The notes beneath the pieces are model-generated. The model was not told where the DNA came from, ran no database searches, and was given only the letters and a program-made list of their open reading frames with translations. Shown one piece after another: positions 11,650 through 21,681 of a stretch of DNA of 64,000 bases. Positions within the stretch are counted from its first letter, which is position 1. Each line of letters begins with the position of its first letter. The stretch covers positions 1 through 64,000 of the forward strand of contig LUVW01000010.1 of NCBI GenBank assembly GCA_001661515.1, given 5' to 3'. The translations under genes were made by a program, and so were the position numbers. This DNA comes from Capniomyces stellatus. Lineage: Eukaryota; Kickxellomycota; Harpellomycetes; Harpellales; Legeriomycetaceae.

Positions 11650-11686
11650 GTTCTCAGCCTTATATTTTTAATATAAGGCTGAGAAC
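11650..11686. repeat. Perfect 16-bp inverted repeat with 5-nt loop
   Basis: GTTCTCAGCCTTATAT at 11650-11665 is followed by TTTTA and then its exact reverse complement at 11671-11686. Six further bases (ATTAAC upstream near 11629, GTTAAT immediately downstream) are also inverted. It lies about 1 kb after the ERV2-like gene and 1.3 kb before KHA1, so it may be a non-coding hairpin or the remnant of a small inverted-repeat element. Confidence 0.85.
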
Positions 11687-12359
11687 GTTAATCGAATGAG
11701 GGAAGGGTATGTAATGAAGGTAAAGGCAGATTGAGTGGGGTAAACAGGTATCTGTAATTGTATAAATTGTACTTGGTAGCTTCTTTAATTTGGTTTCGAT
11801 ATTAAAGTGAATCACCAAATAATATCAGAGAATAAAAATCACTGGTTCTCATGTTTAATTGTTTGGCCAAGTATTGTGAGTTTGAAAGATGATTAGCCCA
11901 AAGTACATCAGCCGTTCCTTCTTAATAGAGTAGCTTTATTTTAATATCGAAGTATACTGTTGACGTGATGCCCCCTGATTATGGGCCAAGTTTACTCGAG
12001 CAAATATATTCGTGTTGGTATAACTGTTTTAGAGTAAGAGTAATAAATCGAATATTAAATTTACATTTAGCCAAACCGTTAGGCTGTACAGAGCTGTGGC
12101 AAGATCAGTAATCATTTTACTAGAAACACCAGAGATACCATATTACTAGCAGTGTACTGGTACTGTAATTGCGGACTTAATACCCAACCAATGGCATATA
12201 CGCAGCCCTTATTGCACATCCAATAACTTGTTAATGGTGTATCAGCGCTAGACAAGCAACAGCAGGCTTCCATGCCAATGACTGTAAAAGTTTACATCTT
12301 TAAATGACAGAGATTGGCATATTAGGACAAGGCATAATGATATTGCTGATAATATAAAA

Positions 12360-12478
12360 GGGGAAAACAAAAAAAAAAGGGAATAGGAAAAGGAAAGGGA
12401 AATGAAAAAGGAAAGGTACAGAAAAAAAGGAAAAAGGAAAAAGGAAAAAGGAAAAAGGAAAAAGGAAAAAGGAAAAAC
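12360..12478 (+). repeat. Purine-only microsatellite (GGAAAAA/GGAAA type)
   Basis: The plus strand is almost entirely A and G over about 120 bases. The last half consists of seven or eight near-identical GGAAAAA-type units. Such tracts are slippage-prone and leave no coding potential. Confidence 0.8.
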
Positions 12479-12962
12479 AAGCAGTGGTTTTTAACTCATT
12501 TGTATTAGTAAACTAGTCGTGGTGCTTATTTGATAAACATTTCTTATTCCATTGCCAGACAAAATAGATATACGGCTGATATACTATTAGCTCTTACAGA
12601 TATTTGTTCTAGTAAAGCATATATACTCGTAGATATCTTGATAGAAACAGGATAGGCTCTATTCAATAAAAAGTGGTAGAATATTTTAGAAAACAAATAA
12701 AAAGGGAACGTGAAGAATTATTCCTTTCTTGTTATAATTGCAAGGGTGGGATTACCTATATATATATATATATATATATATACACGTAGAGCAATTTCAA
12801 AAATACAAGTGGTAATCAGAAAAGGCAATAGATTAATACCAGGGCTCCTTTGTTGATAGTAAACTGTTTTTAAATAAAGTGTGATTTATCTCAAAAAATA
12901 AAACAAACCTGATACAAACAGAGCGGAAATTTACTTTAGAGTTTATGATACTGTTTTAATAG

Positions 12963-15900
12963 ATGGCAGCAGATCCTAACGCATCTAGCATATTCTCAGG
13001 GCGAAGGCCGCTAGAGTCAAGTATCACGGATCCAATTTCCTTATTTCTCATACAGCTCACACTGATAGTGTGCGTTTGTAGAGGACTGCATTTAATTCTT
13101 AGATATTTCCACCAGCCACGAGTCATTTCGGAGATTCTGGGAGGAATAATACTTGGTCCAACGGTTTTAGGAAGATGGGAGGCGTTTTCGAATACGGTTT
13201 TCCCTAAAAGCTCGCTCACTTATCTGAACCTTATAGCAAACTTTGGGTTGATACTGTTCTTATTTATGATAGGCTTGGAGCTAGATACAAAGGTGCTAAA
13301 GAAAAACATAAAGAGTAGCGCGCTTATAAGTGCTGCAGGAATAGTGTTTCCGTTTATTCTAGGAGTGGGAGTGAGCTATTTGATATACATAAAGATTCAG
13401 ATAACAGGCGAGTATGCCATTTTTATGCTGTTTTGTGGTGTTGCCATGTCGATAACAGCCTTCCCCGTGCTTGCAAGAATACTGAGCGAGCTAAGATTGC
13501 TAAAAACAAGAGTTGGGTCAATAACGATTACAGCAGCGTCGATTGATGATGTGGTTGCGTGGGTTTTGTTAGCAATGGTTGTGGCGTTGTCCAGAAACTC
13601 GAACGGAATTACGGCGCTCTGGATACTCCTAACTGGGACAGGTTATATCGTTTTTACACTAACCATAGTGAGGAAGATTTACGTTGGGTACCTGAAAAGA
13701 AATGGGTACCTTGGTGGTAGGGATCCTACGCCGCATGTAGTCTTCGTAACGTTTACCATGGTTTACATTTCGGCCTGGTTTACAGACGTATTGGGAATCC
13801 ATGCAATATTTGGGGGATACATAATTGGTGTTATAGTCCCACACACAAGCGGGTTTGCTATTAAGCTAACAGAAAAAATAGAAGACCTTGTAAACATATT
13901 CTTTATTCCAGTGTACTTTACGCTATCGGGACTGAAAACCAACTTGGGTGACTTGAATAGTCTGACTTCGTGGCTGATTTTGATATTGACAGTGTTTGTG
14001 GCCTTGTTTGGCAAGATTGTTGGTTGCTTGGTTGCGGCTAGGTTTGTAAAATTTAGCTGGAGAGAGTCATTGACTATTGGTGTGTTGATGAGCTGTAAAG
14101 GGCTGGTTGAATTGGTTGTATTGAATATCGGTCTAGAGGCGGGAGTCATTAACAGACAGGTGTTTACCATATTTGTTTTTACTGCCCTTATCACAACCTT
14201 CATAACAACACCGATTGTAAAAAGGATATATCCCAAACGATTTTATGTGTATACAGAACACAAGGATATTCCAAGTAGTAACGCCAGCGCTAGTGAGGAG
14301 CAGCATGTACACTTGGAACATGATGATGGCGCGGATGAATCTAAGCTCTCGGTTTTGATAGTCTTGAATAAGATCCAACAACTGCCCTCCATATTGACAC
14401 TGGTAAACATTGTAAACAGAAAAAAAAATACACCCAGCCTGGAAATGCGTAATCCTGCTTCTAACAATGGCGTGGCGGAAAACACACTGGTTTCATGTGC
14501 GATCAAGTGTCTTAGGATCACCGTGCTGAGACTGGTGGAGATGACTGGGAGGGATTCGTCAATAATGTTCCTATTTGAGTCGGATAATTTAAAAAGAGTT
14601 GACCCCATATTGTCAACGTTTCGAGCATTTTCCCAGGTTTCAAACCTTGAATCTTCGTACACATTATCTGTTTATAACCCCGAAAACTACTCGTCAAAAA
14701 TAATAGAACAGGCCAGGCAGGACAAATCGGATCTGTTGATCATTTCTGCATTTGGATCTATACCGATCGCTCACAGCCTGAAAGGAAACGAAGCTACCGG
14801 AATAAATGAGGAGATATATCCATTAGGGTTTTCTATTAGTTATGACTCGGAGCTTGTAAACAAGGTTTTCAGCAAGGCCAAGGCCCACGTTGGCGTGTTT
14901 GTCAACAGGGGTCTTGCAAATGAAAAGGTTGGCGATACGCCTCTGAACACGATAGGCCTATTAAGAGACAAAAGGAATATTTCTAGAAATAATTCAGCTC
15001 TAACGATGCTCCAGAACAATGAACCATGCAACAGCAGTACAGGAGCACCACAAAGCGAGGTGTTCAGAGGCGTTGCGCTGGAGCTGCCAATAGTTTTAAT
15101 CCCATTTTTTGGGGGACCAGATGATAGGTATGCACTGAAAACGATAGTTGAGCTCTGCGCAGACTCGCACGTGAACATAATTGTGATGCATTGTGTCTCA
15201 GCGGTGCTAAATGCAGATGCAACATACAAAAGCAGTGGTTTGGAAAAGACAAGTGGTGCAAAAAAGAACAGCATAAACTCTAGCGAGCTCACTAAATCAC
15301 AGTCTCCAGCAAATGAGAGCGAAAAGACGGATAGACAATTTTATGCAAACAACAAGAGGTCTCTAAAGTTAGCGTCAAAGTCGATCTCGCCATCTATTAG
15401 CTCCGAAATAAAGAAAGAAAGCATAAAGGCCGACCAAGAGTTTCTAGATTTGCTTTTAGGAGCAGTGGTGTGTAAAGGGCCTAAAACCGAGACATATGCA
15501 AGTAAGACAAACCCCGAGGTTACTGTTATTGATAGAGTCGGCAACAATGGGTGCGGAAATTTAGCAAGCGAGAATTCCAAAACAGAAGGGAGAAGCGGGA
15601 GTCATATTTTCAAAAACGTAACAAACAAACTGAAAAGGATTAAAAAAACCCACCAAGAAGATCTAGCACCAGAAGATAAAGAAAACAACGACATGGAGTC
15701 TGGTCAACAACAACAACAACAACAAACCAATGAAAAGTCTAACGAAAGTGCATATCAAATACCTAAAGTGGATTTTGGAAGTCCAAACATTCAAGATGAA
15801 CTAAGTCTTTTCGGCGAGTTTCCCGATTTGATCAAATCAGTTACAAGTCCAAAGTATAGAAATGTAAAGTACGTGGATGTTTCTAACGAAGCTGTAACAA

Positions 15901-16268
15901 AAACTTTTATTGACCATGCTCTATGCTTAAGGTATTGCGATATCGTTGTTTGTGGTAGAAATATAGACGATCGCATATCCAATTACGGGAGTGGCAATGG
16001 GATTGGGCACCACAAGGGCCTAGCAAACGCAAAGCTGAAAATTACTGATTCCAAGTTCTGGTATCCCAGCCACAAGCCCGAGCTTTTAAAAAAGAGGTTC
16101 TCTAGCTTACCAATTAACGACGATAGAAGAAAATCAATTGGTGACCTGCCCGAGATGCTGATAGCAGAAGGCTGTAGTGCAAGTATTCTAGTTATGCGGG
16201 CCTACATCGAAGATGCTGTAGGCGACCCAAGTCCCACTACTAACTTGCATATAGACGTTCTACCTTGA
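12963..16268 (+). CDS. KHA1: Kha1-like K+/H+ antiporter (CPA2 family)
   Basis: Intronless, 1101 aa. Predicted monovalent cation/proton exchanger of an internal membrane (Golgi in yeast), important for K+ and pH balance. The N-terminal 420 residues form the Na+/H+ exchanger fold with about 12 hydrophobic segments. Recognisable elements are HQPRVISEILGGIILGPTVL, FLFMIGLELD, the AMSITAFPVLARIL segment, an ASIDDVVAWVLLA helix with the ion-site Asp-Asp, and IHAIFGGYIIGVIVPH. The cytoplasmic part (about 430-1101) contains stretches resembling the universal-stress-like region of CPA2 proteins (SKLSVLIVLNKIQQLPS), low-complexity insertions and a seven-Gln tract encoded by CAA repeats at 15708-15728. 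It is longer than yeast Kha1 (873 aa), mostly through these insertions. The start ATG follows an in-frame upstream stop region and fits the family N-terminus. Confidence 0.92.
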   Translation: MAADPNASSIFSGRRPLESSITDPISLFLIQLTLIVCVCRGLHLILRYFHQPRVISEILGGIILGPTVLGRWEAFSNTVFPKSSLTYLNLIANFGLILFLFMIGLELDTKVLKKNIKSSALISAAGIVFPFILGVGVSYLIYIKIQITGEYAIFMLFCGVAMSITAFPVLARILSELRLLKTRVGSITITAASIDDVVAWVLLAMVVALSRNSNGITALWILLTGTGYIVFTLTIVRKIYVGYLKRNGYLGGRDPTPHVVFVTFTMVYISAWFTDVLGIHAIFGGYIIGVIVPHTSGFAIKLTEKIEDLVNIFFIPVYFTLSGLKTNLGDLNSLTSWLILILTVFVALFGKIVGCLVAARFVKFSWRESLTIGVLMSCKGLVELVVLNIGLEAGVINRQVFTIFVFTALITTFITTPIVKRIYPKRFYVYTEHKDIPSSNASASEEQHVHLEHDDGADESKLSVLIVLNKIQQLPSILTLVNIVNRKKNTPSLEMRNPASNNGVAENTLVSCAIKCLRITVLRLVEMTGRDSSIMFLFESDNLKRVDPILSTFRAFSQVSNLESSYTLSVYNPENYSSKIIEQARQDKSDLLIISAFGSIPIAHSLKGNEATGINEEIYPLGFSISYDSELVNKVFSKAKAHVGVFVNRGLANEKVGDTPLNTIGLLRDKRNISRNNSALTMLQNNEPCNSSTGAPQSEVFRGVALELPIVLIPFFGGPDDRYALKTIVELCADSHVNIIVMHCVSAVLNADATYKSSGLEKTSGAKKNSINSSELTKSQSPANESEKTDRQFYANNKRSLKLASKSISPSISSEIKKESIKADQEFLDLLLGAVVCKGPKTETYASKTNPEVTVIDRVGNNGCGNLASENSKTEGRSGSHIFKNVTNKLKRIKKTHQEDLAPEDKENNDMESGQQQQQQQTNEKSNESAYQIPKVDFGSPNIQDELSLFGEFPDLIKSVTSPKYRNVKYVDVSNEAVTKTFIDHALCLRYCDIVVCGRNIDDRISNYGSGNGIGHHKGLANAKLKITDSKFWYPSHKPELLKKRFSSLPINDDRRKSIGDLPEMLIAEGCSASILVMRAYIEDAVGDPSPTTNLHIDVLP

Positions 16269-16863
16269 CTTAACTAGTCTTCCTAGCTCAGCCTGTCCAA
16301 GTTTACCCATTGTTGGGCGATGTGTAGCTTTTATAATTATCGTGTATTATTTAACATCTTCAACAAAGTAGACAATATCCAACCTATGGAATAGCAGTAG
16401 CGATGTGGAATTAGTAATAAGCTTGTTGGACAGTTCCAAGTAGCTACCAAACTTTGATTTGTGGAATTTATTTAGTACTTGTAATTTTGTGATTATATTT
16501 GTATTAATAGTTGTATTTACTTTACGAGAATTGGCGAATCATAACCCTTGAATGGTTGTTCAATGAATTCGTTATTGTTGAGCTATTCTAGTTGGTTCCA
16601 CTAGTTATTTCCTTTGCTTTATTTATCTATTTGTTTTTTTAATTTTATTTTTCAAGAAAAAGAGTGTTTACTCTTTTCAGCGAGCAACTGCCAGTTTTAA
16701 ATCGACGAGTTAAACACAAATATTTGTTGCACAATAGTTGTGTGTGTATAAGTTTGAGGTTTTTTTTTTATTTCAACATTAGAGTACAAATGTAAACATA
16801 ACATCCATTTGCCGAAAATAACAATTAAAAGGAGGCCAGTACAAATAACCGACGCGAATAACA
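16269..16863. other. Intergenic spacer KHA1-SPC24
   Basis: About 600 bases of AT-rich sequence with several T-runs. It should hold the KHA1 3' end and the SPC24 promoter. No ORF or repeat of note. Confidence 0.5.
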
Positions 16864-17923
16864 ATGAGTGTGCCAGATTTATCAGAAAAAATTGAGCTGG
16901 TCAAAGATATCACTTCAAGAATACTATATGACCAAGATGTAATGCTTTTTCATGATGTAGAAGAACGATTGAAAAAAGTCAACAACAAGAACAACGAGAA
17001 GATATCGTCTTTGAATGCAACCATCAAAGGTATTTAATTTCCCATTCTTCTTTCTATCGCAGCATAAATCTGTAAAGTATATTTAAATCCAAGTTTGAAT
17101 TAAAAGGCTAAAGCAAGTTCAATCCATTTTATAAACATTGTAATGAAGCTCGAACCGTATTAAATAACTTCATACTCGAATGCTTATAACAGTTTTGGCT
17201 CAAGAGAAGGAGCAGGAGGATGCTGAATGCAACAGGATAAAATCGCAGCTATCAAATTCCGCGCATTTGGAACGGATTTCGAAAATAAGCAAGGACAGTA
17301 TGGATTACCAATTTTCAAAAAACGAGATTGACTCCACGATTGAATAAGTATCAAACTCCATTGTAAACTCATTTATCATGCAATCATTCAGATTTTACTG
17401 GTGTTTATTTACCAACAACAGCCAGAAAACTAAAGTAAAGAAATCATAAACATAAATCTTACTCTTTTCCTTATTTATTTTTACTTTTACACGTCTCAGA
17501 GAAGCGATATATTGTCACTAGAGGAGGAAATCAAGATCACAGAAGCCAGGAACTCGCTACCAATCCCACAAGCACCAGAAGTGTAACCAATATATAAATA
17601 TAAATATATATATATACTATTTCACCAATCTCTTTGTTATTCCTAACACATATTTGTCAGTAGCACTGGTTTTGATTAATACAACTTTTAAGCGCAGTGT
17701 TTACATGTGATTCTGATTTTCTTAATTGCTGGCTTTACTTAGACTCAAGCTGCAGCTGATTAGGGCATTGGGCGCGGAATTGGTATACGACGAGAATAGT
17801 GAGGACCCGCCAAAAAAAATGTTGCTAAAGTCATCAAAAAACCAAACATTGAACATAATAGATCTGGATGATAAGAAGCTAGACTCTTTTGAAATAGCAG
17901 AGCAGTTCTGGAACAATGTCTAA
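16864..17923 (+). CDS. SPC24: Kinetochore protein Spc24 (Ndc80 complex), 4 exons
   Basis: Spc24 pairs with Spc25 to anchor the Ndc80 complex to the inner kinetochore. Inferred exons 16864-17029, 17193-17344, 17500-17582 and 17743-17923 give 193 aa, the usual size (about 200). Exons 1-3 encode a polar coiled coil (KIELVKDITSRILYDQDVML, then ILSLEEEIKITEARN). Exon 4 is the compact C-terminal globular domain: LKLQLIRALGAELVYD, then NIIDLDDKKLDSFEIAEQFW, matching the Spc24 pattern. Intron 2 is odd: the coding frame ends ATT GAA and is followed directly by TAAGTATC, which would be a perfect donor if one G preceded it. Without that G the frame reads a stop at 17345. The phase of the next exon agrees with a donor at this exact point. 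So the gene is either carrying a one-base lesion or a sequence error. Confidence 0.78.
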
Positions 17924-20022
17924 TACTTCCAAGCTAATCTGTATTTATTTATATTTATTTTAACTTTAACACCATTACAATCTATTGCGGTTCATATCTC
18001 GATTACTTTCCTTTCTTCTTCTTCAGCTTATTGTTTAAAATATTCCGTTTATTGTTTTATTTCAATTGTATAAACCAAGTCAATTACCAACAGCCACCAA
18101 TGCGTTTATAAGACTGAGCTTCTGTAGTTGATATTGTTTAATTTGGTGGTTGCGAGCTTCAATCGTGTTTTATCGTATAAACAATAGTTAACGTTGTAAA
18201 TAAACGATCGAGACCTGTCAGGCTTATTTAATGTACAAGTGTGTGTATGCTTTCATTGTTGTGTTTCTAGACAAAGCGGCAAAAAAATCTAGCTTCAGCC
18301 ACGTTTTCTATAAATCTGCGTTTATCTAGTTTAACGCAGAAAGTGCAGCTGGTGTACATTTCTGCGAGTACAAACTTGATGATATATGCCACACTTATTT
18401 TACTTTTATTTTATCTTATTTTTTGGTTTGTTCATACCACTCGCCGAGTGCAATCTAGCCTATTTGTTGTAAAAGTATTGCTACCTATTTCAACAGCAAA
18501 AACAAAAACAAAAACAAAAACAAGGATTGTTGCTTTTAAGGACCAAGTGTCTTGATAGCTAGAATAAAACAAACATTTGACGAATAGTGCTATTAGTATT
18601 TATGCAGGTAATAACAAGATTCGTAAAAGCCATTGAATGCGAGGTATGTAAGTACGTATATTGACAATTAGATTTTCACAAGGTTTTGCGAGGTTTAGTG
18701 ATGAACAATGTTATATTGCATTTTCAATTTAAATATTTCAGCATACTTGGTATAAATAAAACCAAAAAGCAAACATTCGCATATACTTCGAGTACATATA
18801 ATGCACATTTTTTCTATTGTCTTGCCAAATATTTTTTCATGAGAAAACTGTTTCAAAGATTTTACCGAACCTTATATGTTGAATGGCATTAATGTCAAGC
18901 GTTTTCTTTTTATTGAAATAAATGTCAACCTTTTTTGAAGTACAACTTGTATCAACTGTTTTTTTTTGATAAATAAACATTAGAGTGTAGTAGGCTATGT
19001 GCTCTAAATAGCATTAAAATGGAAATCACATAGTCGAAAAAAAAACACTAATAGCACGTATATATACAAGTGGTGCATAGGGATGGTATGATATTGTTGG
19101 TATATATAGTATGCTATGCTATGCTCTTTGTCTTGATTTCAGAAAAGCGAGTCTTGGTTGAAAGTGAAGCTGGTTTATTGTCAAAAATAATACAGCTTCA
19201 ATAGAAAAAAATAGTCGAGTGGTTTGCTATTGTTGTTGAAATTTGGCATTGATAATGTAATAACCCGAAATTCTTTATCTGGTCAGAACATTACCTCCAA
19301 TGTACCTAGTAGGCTACATTTAAAGTCAGTAGTTGAGTAAGCCAGTGTCGAGTTTAGACAAAACAGCTATATTGTTGAGGATAATATAGGCAACAGCGAA
19401 TTATATTTAGGCAGCTACTCGAATAAGTACAATATTTAACAGTGGCATTTAGCCCAGTTAATTATAATACAAAAAGAACCGAATTATTCACAATAATTAG
19501 GCAAGTTGTGTTATTTATAAACACACAGAAAATACATTTTCCTATTCTTGCATGAGACAATTAACGGAAACTGAAGCTAATAATCAAGAAGGCTGTGCAA
19601 AGAAACCCAAGTATAGAATACATAATCTGATTCAAGATATAACACGCAAATGCACAAAGATTAGGTGTTTTAGGCAAAGAACCACAAACTAGTAGTATTG
19701 GCCATTACATGGCAGATATCTATATACATTATTAATCCTTTAAAGCGGATTGTAACGCCAATTGTTGAATTTGTATATTTATTATAAATACCTTCATAGC
19801 CCTGTTTATGTTGGATACGTTTCGATGTTAATTTGCTCTTTTTAAAAGAAAGAAAATTAGAAATACCATAAATCGTCCAATTTTTCAATTAAAACCAGAC
19901 GATTTGATCATAAATTTTTGCAGAATAAATAAGACAATTCATAAAACCAACATAGGCAAATAATATACAAAGCGAAATAATTTAAATAATAGGAAAACAA
20001 GCGCCAAGAGATCGAACGCATA
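17924..20022. other. Gene-poor 2.1-kb region
   Basis: AT-rich sequence with scattered short open frames lacking recognisable motifs (for example 18343-18555, largely hydrophobic followed by a KTKTKT stretch from an AAAACA repeat at 18500-18522). No gene supported. The last 100 bases precede the tyrosinase gene. Confidence 0.5.
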
Positions 20023-21315
20023 ATGCTATTTTCTATCAAAAGTATCGCTTTGGCCCTTTCATCCCTATATATAGTGTATAGTCAAAATTCATCAGCGGTG
20101 TGTGGGAACAGGACCATTAGAAAGGAAATAAGAACAGTCACCTCCGGAGAATGGCAGACAATTAAGGATGTAGTGCGTCTAATGAATAGAGATGGCTACC
20201 TCGCAAGTTTTGCTAAAACCCATACAGATTTATTTGCGTCCATACACGGAGGAGCGACATTTCTGCCATTCCATAGACTTTTTGTTAGACGTTTTGAGGA
20301 GATAGGGCAGGGCTATGACCAAAATTTCTTTGTGCCTTATTGGGACGCGGCTATGGATTTTAGCAATCCAGTCAACAGTATAGTCTTTCGATCAGACTAC
20401 ATGGGCAGGGATGGAAACAAAGCAAATAACAATTGTCTTGAGGATGGGTTTCAGGGAGCCTGGAATATGACCTATCCACGTAACCACTGTTTGAGACGGG
20501 TGTTGAATGGGCCTAACAGTACAATAAACTCCTGGTACTCGCCAGAGTTAGTAACATCAATGATGCAAACATCGCGAAGGTACGAAGATTTTAGAAGCGG
20601 GATCGAGTTTACACTGCATGGGGCTGTGCACCTTGGGCTGGGAGGTGAAATGACATCAGAGGAGGCACCAAATGACTTTACGTTCTTTATGCACCACGCA
20701 AACATAGACAGGATATGGTGGAAGTGGCAGAACTCGGTACCGGGCAACATCATGGCTTATGGCGGAACAAACCCCAACCGCGCACCAAATGGAGAGCTGA
20801 GCGATATTCTCCAAGTTTTTAACGAGTCGGTAGAAAGCGTGATGAGGCTTGGTCGTGGGCACATGTGCTACGATTATACTGACGTAATTCCACTGGACCG
20901 GCTAAATGGTTCAGTCGAAAATAGTCCAGAGTCTGAAGGCCAAGAGTCCAACACATCCGATGGCTTGAGGAGCCTTCAAATCAAGAACACAGCAGACATT
21001 GAGTTGGTGGACAAACTTAGAAGCTTGAGCCCAGAATCACAACGGCAGATATTTCCAGGGCTAGTGAGTGGAAACGCAAATCCCAACATGTTTGACCTGC
21101 CTGCTGTTAATAAAAAGGGTAGCAGTGGTAGTGCTAGTGGGCTCAAAAAGGATAAACCAGCAACCAAAAGACTGATCCCAATACCCCAGATGCCACCAAA
21201 GCACTGGTTCAAAATGCACAACTACGAAGAGAGACTTGTAAAAAGGGTGATTGAAAAGTCGATAAACGTTATAAAAAAGCTGAATAAGGAGGGATACGAG
21301 TGCCCCTATATGTAA
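20023..21315 (+). CDS. Secreted tyrosinase (type 3 copper oxidase)
   Basis: Oxidises phenols to o-quinones with a binuclear copper centre; fungal secreted forms contribute to melanin or phenolic cross-linking. Single exon, 430 aa. A signal peptide (FSIKSIALALSSLYIVYS) ends near residue 20. The CuA ligands are His67 (KTHTDLF), His75 (SIHGGATFLPFH) and His84. The CuB ligands are His199 and His203 in LHGAVHLGLGG and His225 in FFMHHANIDRIWWKWQ. Other family marks are FVPYWD and paired cysteines (Cys27, Cys138, Cys156). The C-terminal 130 residues are polar and end in a basic stretch, with no membrane anchor visible, so it is probably exported. It has no lid domain comparable to that of basidiomycete latent tyrosinases that I can recognise. 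The neighbours are unrelated housekeeping genes. Confidence 0.94.
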   Translation: MLFSIKSIALALSSLYIVYSQNSSAVCGNRTIRKEIRTVTSGEWQTIKDVVRLMNRDGYLASFAKTHTDLFASIHGGATFLPFHRLFVRRFEEIGQGYDQNFFVPYWDAAMDFSNPVNSIVFRSDYMGRDGNKANNNCLEDGFQGAWNMTYPRNHCLRRVLNGPNSTINSWYSPELVTSMMQTSRRYEDFRSGIEFTLHGAVHLGLGGEMTSEEAPNDFTFFMHHANIDRIWWKWQNSVPGNIMAYGGTNPNRAPNGELSDILQVFNESVESVMRLGRGHMCYDYTDVIPLDRLNGSVENSPESEGQESNTSDGLRSLQIKNTADIELVDKLRSLSPESQRQIFPGLVSGNANPNMFDLPAVNKKGSSGSASGLKKDKPATKRLIPIPQMPPKHWFKMHNYEERLVKRVIEKSINVIKKLNKEGYECPYM

Positions 21316-21681
21316 CTATTGACAACTGCCCAACAGCTTATGTTTACTGGGCTTTTACTCCCTGGCGTTTTCTCATACTTCGTCCTACTCTACCTTCCTT
21401 CCTTCCTTCCTTCCTTTTATACGGTCAAATGTATTTATTAGTCATATTTTATTACTTGGTACAATAACGTGATTTTGCGAGCAAAATTATAATCGAATCA
21501 ATAAGTATCCAAATAGTACCAATAGTAATAGCAATGTAACGATGAACTTGTATTGAGTTGTAGTAAAATGAAATGGAAAAGCAGCAAAGTATAATAAAGT
21601 ATAGTGTGATATAATAATGAGATATTGGTGGAATAGTTACTGAGACAATAATGGAAAATGTAAAGTTGAAAGTGGATAAAT
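21316..21681. other. 3' spacer between convergent tyrosinase and zinc finger genes
   Basis: About 370 bases. It contains a TTCC microsatellite (about 21392-21415) and A/T-rich sequence where both transcripts should end. No coding potential seen. Confidence 0.5.

Larger units (their letters stand above)
10662..12962. other. Gene-poor 2.3-kb region
   Basis: No coding region supported. Contains a perfect inverted repeat (11650-11686), a purine-rich GGAAAA-type microsatellite (about 12360-12478) and a TA repeat (about 12757-12782). The last 100 bases should carry the KHA1 promoter. Confidence 0.5.

Noticed and set aside
12957..13219. Antisense open frames across KHA1, the tyrosinase, TEL2 and other long genes
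   Set aside because: They are shadows of well-supported genes on the opposite strand.
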